Shown here: one piece after another, positions 46,526 to 58,884 of the stretch
How positions within the stretch are numbered: the stretch's first letter is position 1
How the letters are laid out: each line of letters starts with the position of its first letter
NCBI GenBank assembly: GCA_961205875.1
Contig: OY540811.1
Coordinates: 34,999,340 to 35,063,339 of the forward strand
Source of the DNA: Sialis fuliginosa
Lineage: Eukaryota > Arthropoda > Insecta > Megaloptera > Sialidae
Direction of reading: 5' to 3'
DNA length: 64,000 bases
Notes under the pieces: generated by a model
Told to the model about the DNA's origin: nothing
The model's database searches: none
The model's input: only the letters and a program-made list of their open reading frames with translations
Program-made: the position numbers and the translations under genes

Positions 46526-47220
46526 GGCGAATACTTATTTAGACTGCTATTTAGCAAAAATCAGAAAATCTAAAGAATCGGAGCAAACTTAAGATTTATT
46601 CTAAACCACATTTGTAACATATCTTGTATTATAAGTAGCAAAAATGTACCTAAAAATTCTTATTTTAGGAACTTGTTAGCCTTGACAACCTGGACTACAT
46701 TAGGATATTAGAAAATTAATATTCATAATACAAAGGTGAGTTTTATTTCTGAAAAATTCCATTAAAATTTCTCATATAGGTACTATACGTATTAAAAAAA
46801 TTATTTATATTAACTACCTACGGAACAATAAATAATCAGCATTCGAATATTTATAGTCATACCATGTTGCGAAGTTGGTTGTGTGGCCGTCAAATGTTTA
46901 ATTTAATTTTTGATTGCTACCATATAAAAGAAAATTATTGAATTATTTAGGAAATGGCAGCACGTGAACTTTATACTTTAAATAATTTAAAGTTTAAGCG
47001 ATACCATTTTACAAATAATTGAATAAAAGGGTGCGTTTAGCGAACGTCAGCGGCTGAGATGCTGACCAAATCGGTTTCGCTAAACGGGCCGCTGCGCAAA
47101 CGCTGACTTCCAACTGTTGAGTAAACAGGTCAGCGCAAAAAATTAACGCTGCGTCGGTCAGCTATTAGCTGGCTCTGACTTGTTCATATTTAGACGTCAA
47201 AACTTTTTGGTCCGGTAAAT
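46526..47220. other. Non-coding with repeat fragments and a GC-richer patch
   Basis: 46585-46700 repeats the 27225-27330 module; 46705-46790 is inverted relative to 7273-7350 (AATATTCATAATACAAAGGT). At 47030-47180 a GC-richer patch begins GGGTGCGTTTAGCGAACG and has inverse TTCGCTAAACG at about 47087, a probable hairpin MITE; the outer boundary was not found. Confidence 0.45.
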
Positions 47221-47224
47221 TATT

Positions 47225-48990
47225 TTGCGTTTTCTGAGTCGTTCTTGTCGAAAAAATGAACAAACCAATTTTGCTTCCTCGCAATATCGAAGATACGAGA
47301 AGCTATGTTTCAAAATCATCAAAATCGTGTGTAAGGGGGAGGGGTGACACACCAAAATATTTATTTTTTCAAGATATCTCAAGAACAACACATGTTACGT
47401 GAAAATTTTATAGAATATTTTTTGTAGAGCATTAAATTTCCTATAATAACGTTTGTTGTAAAATATTCCCTTACAAAGACTTATCTCAATTTATTTTAAA
47501 AATTCGTGTTTTGTTTTTCTAAATTGATATTTGCTTGGATATATTAAATATCATTTTGACGTTTTAAATGTCATTTTGACATTTGCATAAATCTAGATTT
47601 AGATTGAAATTTCCAAAAAATTAAAAATATATGAAAAAATATTCAGGTGCGTTTTAAGAAAAATTACGAACTAATATTTTTTATTATATAAACCCATACA
47701 AACAGTTGTACAAAAAAAATGTTTAAACAAAAACCTTTACTATTAATTCAAGACAATGTACAGTTTAATAAAACAATAGCAATTAAAGATATGAGACCCA
47801 AACAATGAATATTATTTATTACAAAAAGGTTTTTTTCCGGGGGGTGACAACTTAACCCCATCGTGGCTTCCCGATTTAGGTGCACATGGGTATGTCACGC
47901 CCTTTTTTAGGGTTCCGTAAAAAACTAGGAACTTCCGTCCTCAAAAATTGTATACCAATTAAGATGAAATTTGGCATACGGACGAAGACTGATAACCTAA
48001 AAACATAAAAACTTTTTGGACCCCCTTTCCATAGATTGAATAGTATATTTTAAAAAATTCACTTAAGATAGATCTCCTAAAATGCAATAAAAAATGTTTT
48101 ATGACCTTTTGATTTCAACCCTTCAGTCGCGATATATTTGCGTTCAAAGTCGTTATCAGAGCGTCCCCCCTCTAATTTCTAAAAATCTAAAAAAAATTAA
48201 TGGCGAAACTTTAGTATCCGACGTACACACAGATTTCATATTTTTGTTTGTTGGTTATAATATTATTTTATTATACTATAATCTTTTAGCGGTCGCATAT
48301 ATATTCCACCGTTTGAACACCGTTCAATCACTAACATAGATCATATGCGCGCGCGCACCCAAATAATGTATTGCCAACAAACAAAAATATGAAATCTGTG
48401 TAAACGTCGGATACTAAAGTTTCGCCGAAAATGACATTTAAAACGTCAAAATGATATTTAATATATCCAAGCAAATATCAATTTAGAAAAATAAAACAGG
48501 AATTCTTAAAATAAATTGAGATAAGTCTTTGTAAGGTAATATTTTACAACAAACGTTGTAGACCAATATTATAGGAAATTTAATGCTCTACAAAAAATAT
48601 TTTATAAAATTTTTACGTAACATGTGTCGTTCTTGAGATATCTTGAAAAAATAAATATTTTGGTGTGTCACCCCTCCCCCTTACACACGATTTTGATGAT
48701 TTTGAAATGGGACCGTCCTCAAGCCAGACCCAACCATCCGACCAAGTTTCAATAATATTGGTTCAGTAGTTCATGAGTTATGCGTGTGACAAGGATTCAG
48801 GGGACAGACGGACACACGGATGGACGAATGGACAGACAGACAGACAGACACGGAACGAAAAATGTTTGCGTTGACGTGAAACGGATAAATCAATTTAAAA
48901 TTTTGAAATCGGAGAACATTTTTTTTGTCTCAATCTGAAACGATCACATAGCTTCTCGTATCTTCGATATTACGAGGAAGTAAAATAGTT
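47225..48990. repeat. Inverted pair of GCTTCCTCG-family copies
   Basis: 47270-47680 (minus) and 48440-48985 (plus) are opposed copies of the family, sharing ATCTTCGATATTGCGAGGA-type ends, CCTTACACACGATTTTGATG and TTATCTCAATTTATTTTAA. Between them lie a copy of the 13893-14685 repeat (inverted, 47895-48180) and the palindrome 48201-48429. Confidence 0.65.
48201..48429. repeat. Short palindrome (about 229 bp)
   Basis: GGCGAAACTTTAGTATCCGA followed by CGTACACACAGATTTCATAT pairs with its inverse ending CGGATACTAAAGTTTCGCC. The loop contains GCGCGCGC. A single arm of the same sequence is present at 19394-19445. Confidence 0.75.
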
Positions 48991-49737
48991 TATGAAACAT
49001 TTTGGAATTACTCTTTTATAAATCGAAGTGAGAATGACTACGGAACCCTATCATGTGCGTGCCCAACACGCACTTGGCCGTTTTATTTGTTTTCTAAAAG
49101 AGGGACTGCATCAAGATAGGTACATGAAATCCAGAATTATCTTCTACAAAATCAGATAAGGTAACGGCACCAATCTTGGCAAGCACCCCAGTGGAGGCAA
49201 ATTTTTTATTAAATGTCCTGAATTTGAAATATGTGATGATATTTGATTACTACTATTTCTTAATATTAATCTATATACATTTAACTGTCTTACAGCGTGA
49301 TTTGATGACAATCGGCCAATAGGTGTCAAAATGGTGGACATTTAAACATCGCGGATCAGTCGAAATTTACGAAGTGTGTATTTTCTTATGTAAATGATTA
49401 GTGGATCGAGTTCGATTATAATTAATATAAAATAATTCTTAGTGATTTTTATGCTGCTTTTGCTTCCTCGCAATATATTTTTTTAAAGTGAAATTAATAT
49501 GTTTCATTCTTGAATATATCTTAAAGATAAGGTCACCACCAAATTTAATTTTATTGTTCTTGGAGGGGTTTTGTGTTCAATAACCATTACTGGGTATTCA
49601 TTTTTCACTAATACCCAGTAGTGGCTGCGATGTTTTCATTACTAGGTGTGAAAAATGTTAAGCAAGCGGGTTGAAATTATTAATATACAGGCTGATTCAG
49701 TGCTGTCGTGCCAAACTTGAACAGTATATTAAGAAAA

Positions 49738-50560
49738 ACATCTGCCAAGTAAATGCACAGTGCTTCCTCGTGCTAAATTCACTAAAACCGATAGTGTTCA
49801 GATAAATTGCCTGGCATAACCATTTAATTTTTATACAAATTTTACTACAAAATCTTAGTTCGAAATTTTTCTTAAAACGCTCCTGAATATTTTTTCATAT
49901 ATTTTTAATTTTTGACAATTTCAATCTAAATCAAAATTTATGCAAATGTCAAAATGACATTTTAAACGTCAAAGTGACATTTAAAACGCCAAAGTGACAT
50001 TTAAAATGTCAAAATGACATTTAATATATCCAATCAAATATCAATTTAGAAAAACAAAACACGAATTTTAAAAATAAATTGACATAAATCTTTGTAAGGG
50101 AATATTTTACAACAAACGTAGTAGACCCATATTATAGGAAATTTAATGCTCTACAAAAAATATTCCATAAAATTTTCTCGTAACATGTGTCGTTCTTGAG
50201 ATATCTTGAAAAAAGAAATATTTTGGAGTGTCACCTCTCCCCCTTACACACGATTTTGATGATTTTGAAATGGGACCGTCCTCAAACCAAACCCAACCAT
50301 CCGACCAAGTTTCAATAATATCGGTTCAGTGGTTCATGAGTTATGCGTGTGACAAGGATTCAGGGGACAGACGGACGGACGGACGGACGGATGGACGGAC
50401 GGACACACGAACAGACAGACAGACACGGAACGAAAAGTGTTTGTCTTGACGTGAAACGGATAAATCAATTTAAAATTTTGAAATTGGAGAACTTTTTTTT
50501 TGTCTCAATCTGAAACGATCACATAGCTTCTCGTATCTTCGATATTGCGAGGAAGCAAAA
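49738..50560 (+). mobile_element. GCTTCCTCG-ended dispersed element, copy 2
   Basis: Full-length by comparison with copy 3: starts CATCTGCCAAGTAAATGCAC, ends CTTCGATATTGCGAGGAAGC, flanked by A-rich sequence. It contains the 18-20-bp tandem repeat at 49944-50030, the ACACGATTTTGATGATTTT block and a GGAC run. The open frame it carries is shared with copy 3 but ends in the GGAC run and is not protein-like. Confidence 0.75.
49944..50030 (+). repeat. 18-bp minisatellite (also 51388-51472)
   Basis: Four to five units of GTCAAAATGACATTTAAAAC type, with AAAGTGACATTTAAAACG variants. The same array occupies the equivalent position in copy 3. Copies at 15350 and 47560 have only one or two units. Confidence 0.8.
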
Positions 50561-51176
50561 ATATTAATATTATTATACTTAGATACATAATTTAATTATA
50601 ATCTTTTTAATGATCAATTTAAAATCCCAGTTATAAAACTTGAAATGACTTTTTAAAATAAATTATTTCTTTGTATTCGTAGGAAAATGTTACAAAGAAA
50701 ATTATTCTAAAGAATTTTATTTTACGTATTTTTATAAATATGTTCGGGACTTCTGTTTACTAGAAAATCATCATCAGGAACAGGACAAGAAGAAGATGTA
50801 ACGGGAAACAAGTCGCGGAAATGGTCGCGCTGTTCGCCTTTCGTTTGTTAGTTACTGGTTTGTTCTTTACGTAGTTGCTCAAGACGCGGTCAGATTCTCA
50901 AATAAAGTATACAATAAATGAACCATTCTGAGGCAAAAACAACTGAGGAGGTTAGTATCAAAACGCAATATCTGCACAAAGTTTCATTTTTCACCTAAAG
51001 GTGGAATCAGATGCATCTTTGCAGCCTCTTTTTCGTTGATAAATAATTATGGATTAAAATGCAATGCATTCCATAGTTAAGCTACTTTAAGTGTACATTT
51101 TGTTTCAAAACGCAATATCTGTGCAAAATAAATACATTAAAAATTACATATTTTAATAAATTCACGTTTAAAAAAC

Positions 51177-51995
51177 ATCTGCCAAGTAAATGCACAGTGC
51201 TTCCTCGTGCTAAATTCACTAAAACCGATTGTGTTCAGATAAATTGCCTGGCATTGGTTAACCATTTAATTTTTATACAAATTTTACTAAAAAATCTTAG
51301 TTCGAATTTTTTCTTAAAACGCACCTGAATATTTTTTCATATATTTTTAATTTTTTGACAATTTCAATCTAAATCTAAATTTATGCAAATGTCAAAATGA
51401 CATTTAAAACGTCAAAGTGACATTTAAAACGCCAAAGTGACATTTAAAACGTCAAAATGACACTTAATATATCCAATCAAATATCAATTTAGAAAAACAA
51501 AACACGAATTTTTAAAATTAATTTAGATAAATCTTTGTAAGGGAATATTTTACAACAAACGTAGTAAACCCATATTATAGGAAATTTAATTCTCTACAAA
51601 AAATATTCTATAAAATTTTCTCGTAACATGTGTCGTTCTTGAGATATCTTGAAAAAATAAATATTTTGGGGTGTCACCCCTCCCCCTTACACACGATTTT
51701 GATGATTTTGAAATGGGACCGTCCTCAAACCAAACCCAACCATCCGACCAAGTTTCAATAATATCGGTTCAGTGGTTCATGAGTTATGCGTGTGACAAGG
51801 ATTCAGGGGACAGACGGACGGACGGACGGACGGACGGACACACGGACAGACAGACAGACACGGAACGAAAAGTGTTTGTCTTGACGTGAAACGGATAAAT
51901 AAATTTAAAATTTTGAAATTGGAGAACTTTTTTTTTGACTCAATCTGAAACGATCACATAGCTTCTCGTATCTTCGATATTGCGAGGAAGCAAAA
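51177..51995 (+). mobile_element. GCTTCCTCG-ended dispersed element, copy 3
   Basis: Almost the same sequence as copy 2, in the same orientation, separated by a 615-bp spacer (50561-51176) that has no repeat I recognise. Tandem copies of one family in one insertion suggest either two insertions or one composite transfer with its spacer. Confidence 0.75.
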
Positions 51996-52744
51996 TATTT
52001 TAAGCAAAAAACATCATATGAACATGTGTTCGGAAATTTTCCATGAAAGGGCTACGGCCCTCCAAAGATTTTTCTCAAAATTAGTTTTTATTTAATATCT
52101 GGAGAACCGATTGTGCTACAGTTATGAAATTTGATACAGGGTTTAGTATTAATAAGTGTTATCGATATCCAGTATCAGCTAATAGTAATTTTGATTAGGG
52201 TTCTGTGGGCCCAGGGGGCCCATCGATTTTTATTCAGTATTTGTTAGTTCTTTAATTTTTTTCTGAGTTAGATGTTTGAATAACATTGTATGACACAAAA
52301 TACACAAAAATATACTTTACTCATTTATCATAGGATAAACCGTTTACGAAAAATAGCGATGCAAAAGAAAGCATGCAGAATTTTACTTAATACGTATGCT
52401 TCAAATTACAAAAAATAAATTTATATTCCTGTTCAGTGGCGTAGTAAGAAAAATTTTCGGGGGGGATTAAGTTTGGAAATATGTGAAATTATTATTAGAC
52501 TTTGTAATCGAATGAGTTAAAATTTTATTTTTATTTAATTTTATGACTAAAAAAAAAGGTCATTCAATTTAAAATTTTTATACTTATTAATACGGTATAA
52601 TAATTATAAGTAAATAGATTACATTTTTAATTAGGGCAGGGTCGTGTTAAGTAAAATTTATAGTTAATATTTAATAATAAATCATTAATTAAGTAATTAA
52701 ATACTAAGCAATGGAACTTTTGATATTGATGTTATTATAATGTT

Positions 52745-53500
52745 ATTGAATATTAATTATAATTAAGAAGAATTTATAATTAGTATTTTCCAATAAAAAC
52801 TGTATAAAAAAAACACCATTAAACAATGACAGTAATGACATTGATGTAGTTAAACTGAAAATGTTTATACGAATATTTTAATCAGGCACGTATTAAGAAG
52901 GGTTTATAATTAGAAAATTTTCCGATAAAAGTTCTATAAAAATGAAAAAATATTAAGTAATTGTAGTAATGCCTATGATGTAACTAAACAAAAAATGTAT
53001 ATGAATATTTAAGTCAGGAACGTATTAAGAAGAATTTACAATTAGTATTTTCTCATAAACTTTGTTTAAAAATGAAAATGTTAACCAATGGAAGTTGTTA
53101 TATCTATGTAATTAAACTAATAATGTATATTGAATATTTAAGTCAGGCACGTATTAAATAGAATTTATAATTAATTTTTTCCAATAAAAACTGTATAAAA
53201 CGAAACCATTCAGCAATAAGTTTTGGTATTAATGTAGTTAATACGAAAATGTATATATTAATATTTTAGTCAGGTACGTATTAAGAAGAATGTATAATCA
53301 GAAAATTTTCCGATAAAAATTCTATAAAAATGAAAATATTAAGTAATTTCATGTTACTAAACCACAAAAGTATATGAATATTTAAGTCAGGCACGTATTA
53401 AGGAGAATTTATAATTAATTTTTTCTCACAAAAAATGTATAAACATGAAAATGCTTACAAAAGAAGGATGATATTGATCTAAATGAACCAAATATACATA
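52745..53500. repeat. Tandem array of about 125-130-bp units
   Basis: The marker GTCAGGCACGTATTAAGAAG (with variants) occurs at about 52883, 53013, 53143, 53268 and 53386, followed each time by an AATTTATAATTA-type block and GTATATGAATATT. Five to six diverged units. 52435-52744 before it holds a CAGTGGCGTAG end and A+T-rich sequence. Confidence 0.75.
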
Positions 53501-53529
53501 TAATATTCAATTAAAATTCGGACATTCAA

Positions 53530-54010
53530 CCTTTAACGGTGGGGTAGATAGGGGTTTTATGCAATTATTAACTAAGATCCGAGATATTTACGATTTTTTA
53601 TAGGTAATGAATTAAAATAAAAACTTGTTTTTTCATCCCCTGCCACGTATGGAGGGTTGTAATTAGTTTCATTCGATCTGGCGGGAAAAATACTTCGGGG
53701 TAGAGGGTTCTAAAAAATCAATCCCCTATCTCGCATAGGAGCCGAGATATTTACGATTTTTTATAATTAATAAAAATTTAATATTTCATCCCCTGTCACG
53801 CATAGAAGGTTGTTATTAGTTTAATTCGATTCGGCGGGAAAAATACTTCAGGATGGGGGGTTCTAGGGGAAAAAACAACCCCCTATCTCGCATAGGAATC
53901 GAGATATTTACGATTTTGTATAATTAATAAAAAAAAAATATGTAATATTCCATCGCCTGTCACGCATAGAGGATTGTAATTAGTTTCATTTGATCCATGA
54001 TATTTATGAT
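53530..54010. repeat. Tandem array of about 175-bp units
   Basis: TTCATCCCCTGTCACGCATA and GGCGGGAAAAATACTTC recur at 53634, 53790 and 53950 (last partial), with CCGAGATATTTACGATTTT between. About two and a half units, unrelated to the array just to the left. Confidence 0.7.
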
Positions 54011-54020
54011 TTTGTATATA

Positions 54021-55149
54021 TGAGGCGTTTATTTTGAAAGTGGCCTAAGTCCATTTTCCACTTTTTTTTAGTTGACTGTAGTAACGTGTATAATTAGAAG
54101 TAATCTATCATAAAAAACAATTTTTGGTTAAATATATTCAAAGGGAAAATTTTTTTGAACACATTAATTTTCACACTTAATTTAAAGTTAAAAACTTTAT
54201 TTTGAAAGTCCACTTCAGTATTGATAATGTTGTTAATTTATCACAATGGTTTGAAAACTAAACTTTTTTACGGAAAATGTTGGGTACAAAAGTTTTAGGA
54301 TTTAGCGGGGCAAACCTAATGAAGGTAATAATTTTGACCTTGAGTGGAGGATTTAAGGTCATTTTGGGGTCAATAAATTTTTTTTAAATGTAAACTTAGT
54401 TCTTTTTTTGCAGATTTGTATTTTGCAGAAAATTAGAAATAATTTTTGTCTGAGATTTTTTATTAAAAAAATTTAATTTTAACGTAATTTTTTTTTTTAC
54501 ATCAAAAATTTTTTTTCTAACCAAAATTTTTGAAATTATTATCTTAGATGTTTGAGAAAAAATGCAGTTTGAAAAAAAAATTTTTTTATAATTTCATAAT
54601 TTTTTTAATCAAAAATATTTTTTTTTAATGTAACAAAATAAAATAAAAATGTTAAAATTAAAATTTTTATAAAATTTTTCAGCGTAAAGTTGTTTCTTTT
54701 TTTCTGCAAAATACGAATTCAAAAAAAAAATAGGTTTCGTTTGAAAAAAATTTGCTGACCCCAAAATGACCTTCAAACCTCCACTCAAGGTCAAAATTGT
54801 TACCTCCATTGATTTTGTCCCTCTAAATCCTGAAACTTTTGTACCAAATATTTTCCCTAAAAATCCATATTTTTCCCTATATACTTAAAGCAATCTCATA
54901 GTTTTCCATATATTAATAATTAATTTTGAAAGTGGCTTAAGTCCATTTGTGGTAAAAAAACACATATTATTCATTTAATATTTGGGGTTATTTTAATAGT
55001 AATTGTAAATTTAACTCTCTTAGAAACACTTAATCAATGTGGCACATTGATATCTTACACGTAAATTTTTAATTTTATTGAAACGCAAACCCTTAAATAT
55101 CTCAGTTTAAACTAAGTGGACTTTGGCCACTTTCAAAATAAACGCCTCA
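54021..55149. mobile_element. GAGGCGTTT-ended TIR element, copy 2 (1129 bp)
   Basis: The ends TGAGGCGTTTATTTTGAAAG (left) and CTTTCAAAATAAACGCCTCA (right) match exactly, with TA at 54019-54020 and 55150-55151. The inner palindrome carries GACCTTGAGTGGAGG and its inverse. It is the inverse-oriented relative of 22275-23558. Non-coding. Confidence 0.82.
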
Positions 55150-55814
55150 TATATATCAAAGTGATTTAAAACAAAAAAAAGAGATCTAAGAATTACGAGT
55201 AAGTTCTGTTCAGGTCGATTTTTAGCCTAATTTTCCTGTACTATTAAAGTTTCTAGCTTATATAGTTTACGTGATATTTTGCTTTGAGTGAAAAGGACAC
55301 ACGGACGCATAGACGACAGACAGACGACAAACAAAGTGAGATTAATAAGGTTTCTTCGGAACCCTAATAAGAGGAAATTAAATAAATAAGCACTGTTAAC
55401 TCATTACCTAAGTATATTATGGCTGTGTAAAAAAAGTAAAAGTAAGTTTTAACCTATTGTTAGTTTTAGTAATATGTATTTATAATAAAAAAAAACCTAC
55501 CTGTTTAATCAGCTATTTAATTTTATTATCATGGAATATATTTGTATATTGTTAAAATAGAAGATTCACTGTAAAAACATATATTTCTTAACAGCTACAA
55601 ATGAAACTGCTTTCATAATATATAAAAAAAACTTTTATGGAATAACCTAACCTAGTCTCTCAACTGTTATCTTTTAATATATATAATTAATGATATCTAG
55701 ATTTACATAGGCGCCGAATCCTGGGAAAAACGATGGGGGCAATCGTCTCCCTAGGCGTAATTCAACGGAGGCTTTACTGGGAATCTACTCTATCTAACAA
55801 AACATAACAATTTT
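55150..55814. other. Non-coding with one dispersed module
   Basis: 55245-55372 is the inverted GTCC-run module also at 45675-45800. The rest, 55373-55814, is A+T-rich with no recognised feature except GGCGCCGAATCCTGGG near 55710, a possible lone TE end. Confidence 0.45.
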
Positions 55815-56325
55815 TGCTTCCTCGCAAAATCGAAGATACGAGAAGCTTTGTGATCGTTTTAAAATGAGACAATAAAATTGTTCTCCGACTTCAAAATTTT
55901 TAATTGATCTTTCCATCCAAGACAAACACTTTTCGTTCCATGTCTCCTGCCTGTGTGTCTGCCCCTGAATTCTTGTCACAGGCATAACTCATGAACCACT
56001 GAACCGATATTAATGAAACTTAGTTGGATTGTTGGGTCTAGCTTGAGGACGGCCCCATTTCAAAATCATCAAAATCGTGTGTAAGAGGGATTGTTCAATA
56101 ATTAACTACCTTTGGTGAATTTAGCACGAGGAAGCACTGTGCATATACTGGCAGATGTTTTTCTCGATATGCTCGCGCCCCATAAGAAGGCGCGCCCCAC
56201 AGGTTGAGAATCACTAGGTTAACCAATGTCAGGCAATTTATCTAAACACTTAATCGGTTTTTATTTAAATTGTTCAATAATTAACTACCTTTGGTGAATT
56301 TAGCACGAGAAAGCACTGTGTCGTT
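55815..56325 (-). repeat. Truncated GCTTCCTCG-family copies
   Basis: 55815-56090 is the 3' part of the family, inverted. 56098-56165 and again 56272-56325 are its 5' end (GGTGAATTTAGCACGAG), with GGCAGATGTTTTT closing the first. Between them CACAGGTTGAGAATCACTAG is an inverted hAT-like end. This is a scrambled cluster. Confidence 0.6.
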
Positions 56326-57188
56326 TATTTTTTTTACTCGGGAATTTCTCTTACAAAATTTTTCTTTTCGGTCAGCAATTACAGCGCTATCTACCCCAAA
56401 TACAAAAAATGTTTGAGACAAAAGTTACGTATTTTTTTACTCAAAATCCGAATCTGCAATAAAAAATAAGGATTTCCATTTAAGATAACAAAATTGACCC
56501 TCTCGCTCAGTTTTGGGCGCTTTTGATAATCGATACCTACATTAAGAGAAAAAATAACTTTAACAAAACTAATACATATTTTCTTGATACAAGAATCAAA
56601 AATTATTTTGCATTAATCAACAATAAAGGTTGTCCAAGATAAACGTGAAATGCATGGGGATTTCCTAAACGGTTAGAGATACAGATTCGGCTATAACTTT
56701 TGATTGGTGTATTTAAAAATTTTATATCACTTTTAAATTCCGAGTTACAAATTCTGTGAGTTACAAGCCCTAACATTCAGTGCCGGATTAACAACGTAGA
56801 GTAGCAAATGCTATGGGCCTCACGTCTCTGGGGGCCCCGCGACTTTTTCGGAAAAATATCTCTTATTGGACTTACCACTTACAGTGATTAATAATTTAAA
56901 TTTAAGATTTCCGATCTCGATTCAATTTAATCGAAAAATCGATTTTTGAATCTCCGATCTTTGATTTTTTTTAATCGATTTTTCTAAATTTGCTCAAATC
57001 AAATCAAGAAAATTTTGTGTGGCAAAAGTGGTGTTTTATTATACACTCCTCAAAAAAATGAAGGAATAATTTAAAAAAAGCAAAACAAAAAATAGTAGTT
57101 AGGGGGTGGGTAGGGAGGCGGGGCGGTCTGACCCGGGTGACACCCTGAAATTATTTGTTAAAAAATAAAACCTATTTACCCATTAGAC
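56326..57188. other. Non-coding with lone hAT-type ends
   Basis: CAGTGCCGGATTAACAACG at 56779 with GGGGGCCCCGCGAC inside is a typical hAT end without partner. 57115-57180 shares GGGTGACACCCT and AAAACCTATTTACCC with the MITE at 24440-24768. The remainder is A+T-rich sequence. Confidence 0.5.
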
Positions 57189-57269
57189 CAGTGGCGTAGG
57201 AACGGGGGTGTTTTGGCGTCGAAACCCCAAGCTTATCCCCCCCCGAAAATTTTTCTTACTACGCCACTG
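57189..57269. mobile_element. 81-bp hAT-type MITE, 8-bp TSD CATTAGAC
   Basis: CAGTGGCGTAGGAACG at the left and TACTACGCCACTG at the right are inverted. CATTAGAC stands on both sides exactly (57181-57188, 57270-57277). This fixes the CAGTGGCGTAG ends at 13099 and 52435 as hAT-type too. Extremely short. Confidence 0.88.
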
Positions 57270-57277
57270 CATTAGAC

Positions 57278-58884
57278 ATAGAGAATGGACCGACCATCTG
57301 ATTCTAATACAGATCCGTGTCAAAAGAAAGAGATGGAAAATGATTTGGGATATACTTGTCTTTATTTAATTCATTCATTTATTTCATTCTTAATTCAATT
57401 GTTAATCAGATTTGACAGTTAGTATGCATCTATGTTTGTTTATTTAGTTATTATTTGATAATTAAAATAAATTACAGGTATTCGCGTGTTAAATAAGTGT
57501 ATTGTAGTTGATATACAATTGAACTTGTATGTATTTATTTATATATTTAACAAATCAATTTTATAAATTTGAATTTCGAACATCCGTTGACGCATGCGCA
57601 TAGTCAGTTTCGGTTGTTAGGAAATATTCAATTTCTGCCATCATGTCTGACTTATCATCAGTCCAGCGAGTCCAGCCATGTCAATGGCTGGTGCCGCTGG
57701 TGCACATGCGTATACATGTTTGCCAACTGTCACTCGAAACTAAATACAACATTACAAAAATAAATTTTGTACTTTGAGATTATTCTTGTATCGTATAAAA
57801 CAATTTTGTGTTATATATTTTTTTAAACTTTTTTCTATTTAAGTATATTTAACTAATTTGTAGTCTCTATTTTTATAATATAAGCTTTATTAGTGTAAGA
57901 TCATATATTAATCTAGTTGATTAATATATGATATAACCTTAATAAATGATGTGTAATTATTTATAACTTATAATTATATATATTGTAATATAATATATAG
58001 TTTTATTTTGTTCATGTACCTACATTTGTCCACTGTGATTTTAATGTTGCATTAAAGAATAGTGAAAAAAAGAATAATATATAAAATGTTCTATATAATA
58101 TTGGCCCTTTTTAGAGATGGTCATGTACGAAAGGTGGACATTTGGAGATTTCACTATATTTGTTACTAAAAATGTTTCTTTTATTTATAATTTTTTGTTA
58201 TTGTTATTAGATTAATAAAACTGTGATTTTAATTTTAGATAGGTGTTTATTTATTGAGTTTTGTATGCTGTGTTTCATCTTTGAAACGTGAGATAAAATA
58301 CTCGAGAAATTTTATTTTAACATTTTTATCAAACATCTGTTCCGCATTTGTTTAATAAATGAAATGATGATATTTAAACCAGAAAACTTATTTTATATAG
58401 ATTATGCTGGTACTAATGCAGGTTAAAAATAGACTGTGACGTTACCAGCATTTTATATAAAAATGTCTATGTTAGATATCGCTGACTTTTCAATAGAACT
58501 AATCGAACCCTATAAAACCTTGCTGGTATCACTTTTGAATTTAAAAAAATTAGGGTCGAGTAACTATCAAACTCCAAGGTATCAAAAGTTTAGATAAAAA
58601 TTCCAAATTTATAGCTTAGATCTTTTACTATGATGGACGGTTGACAAAGTGAGATTAATAGAGTTCTGGTCATAATCCTACGGAGCCCAAAAAAGAAGTG
58701 ATTTTTAGAATTTGTATTGTATTATGTGTATAATCAAAGATATGTAAGTAAAATAAATGATGTTAAATGTTTTAAATGGTGCAAGGTTTCAGGTAAGCAT
58801 ATATTGTGGTATTTGTTTAGTGCTATGTAAAACTCTTTTTTGATATAAATGCGGCTCTAATGAGCCTTGGTAGAATCAAACTCT
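57278..58884. other. Mostly repeat-free interval downstream of the HARBI1-like gene
   Basis: No TE ends are recognised except the remnant GTCC-type module at 58615-58690. At 57575-57780 the sequence is less A+T-rich, has GACGCATGCGCATAG (similar to an NRF-1 site) and a short open frame starting MSDLSSVQRVQPCQWLVP at about 57643, with AATAAA at about 57760. It may be an unannotated short transcript; I do not recognise the peptide. Confidence 0.4.

Larger units (their letters stand above)
49686..52434. mobile_element. Left half of a palindrome, split by a 2.25-kb insertion
   Basis: CAGGCTGATTCAGTGCTGTC at 49686 is the terminus of the family at 30167-32614. It continues to about 49736, is interrupted, and resumes at about 51992 with AATATTTTAAGCAAAAAACA, running to TATATTCCTGTT at 52434. 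There a CAGTGGCGTAG end begins and the right arm is missing. The inserted block is two family copies plus a spacer. Confidence 0.75.

Noticed and set aside
50228-51889. Two copies of a frame beginning MSPLPLTHDFDDFEMG
   Set aside because: Shared only because both lie in copies of the GCTTCCTCG-ended element; the frames run into a GGAC microsatellite and are not kept in the other copies.
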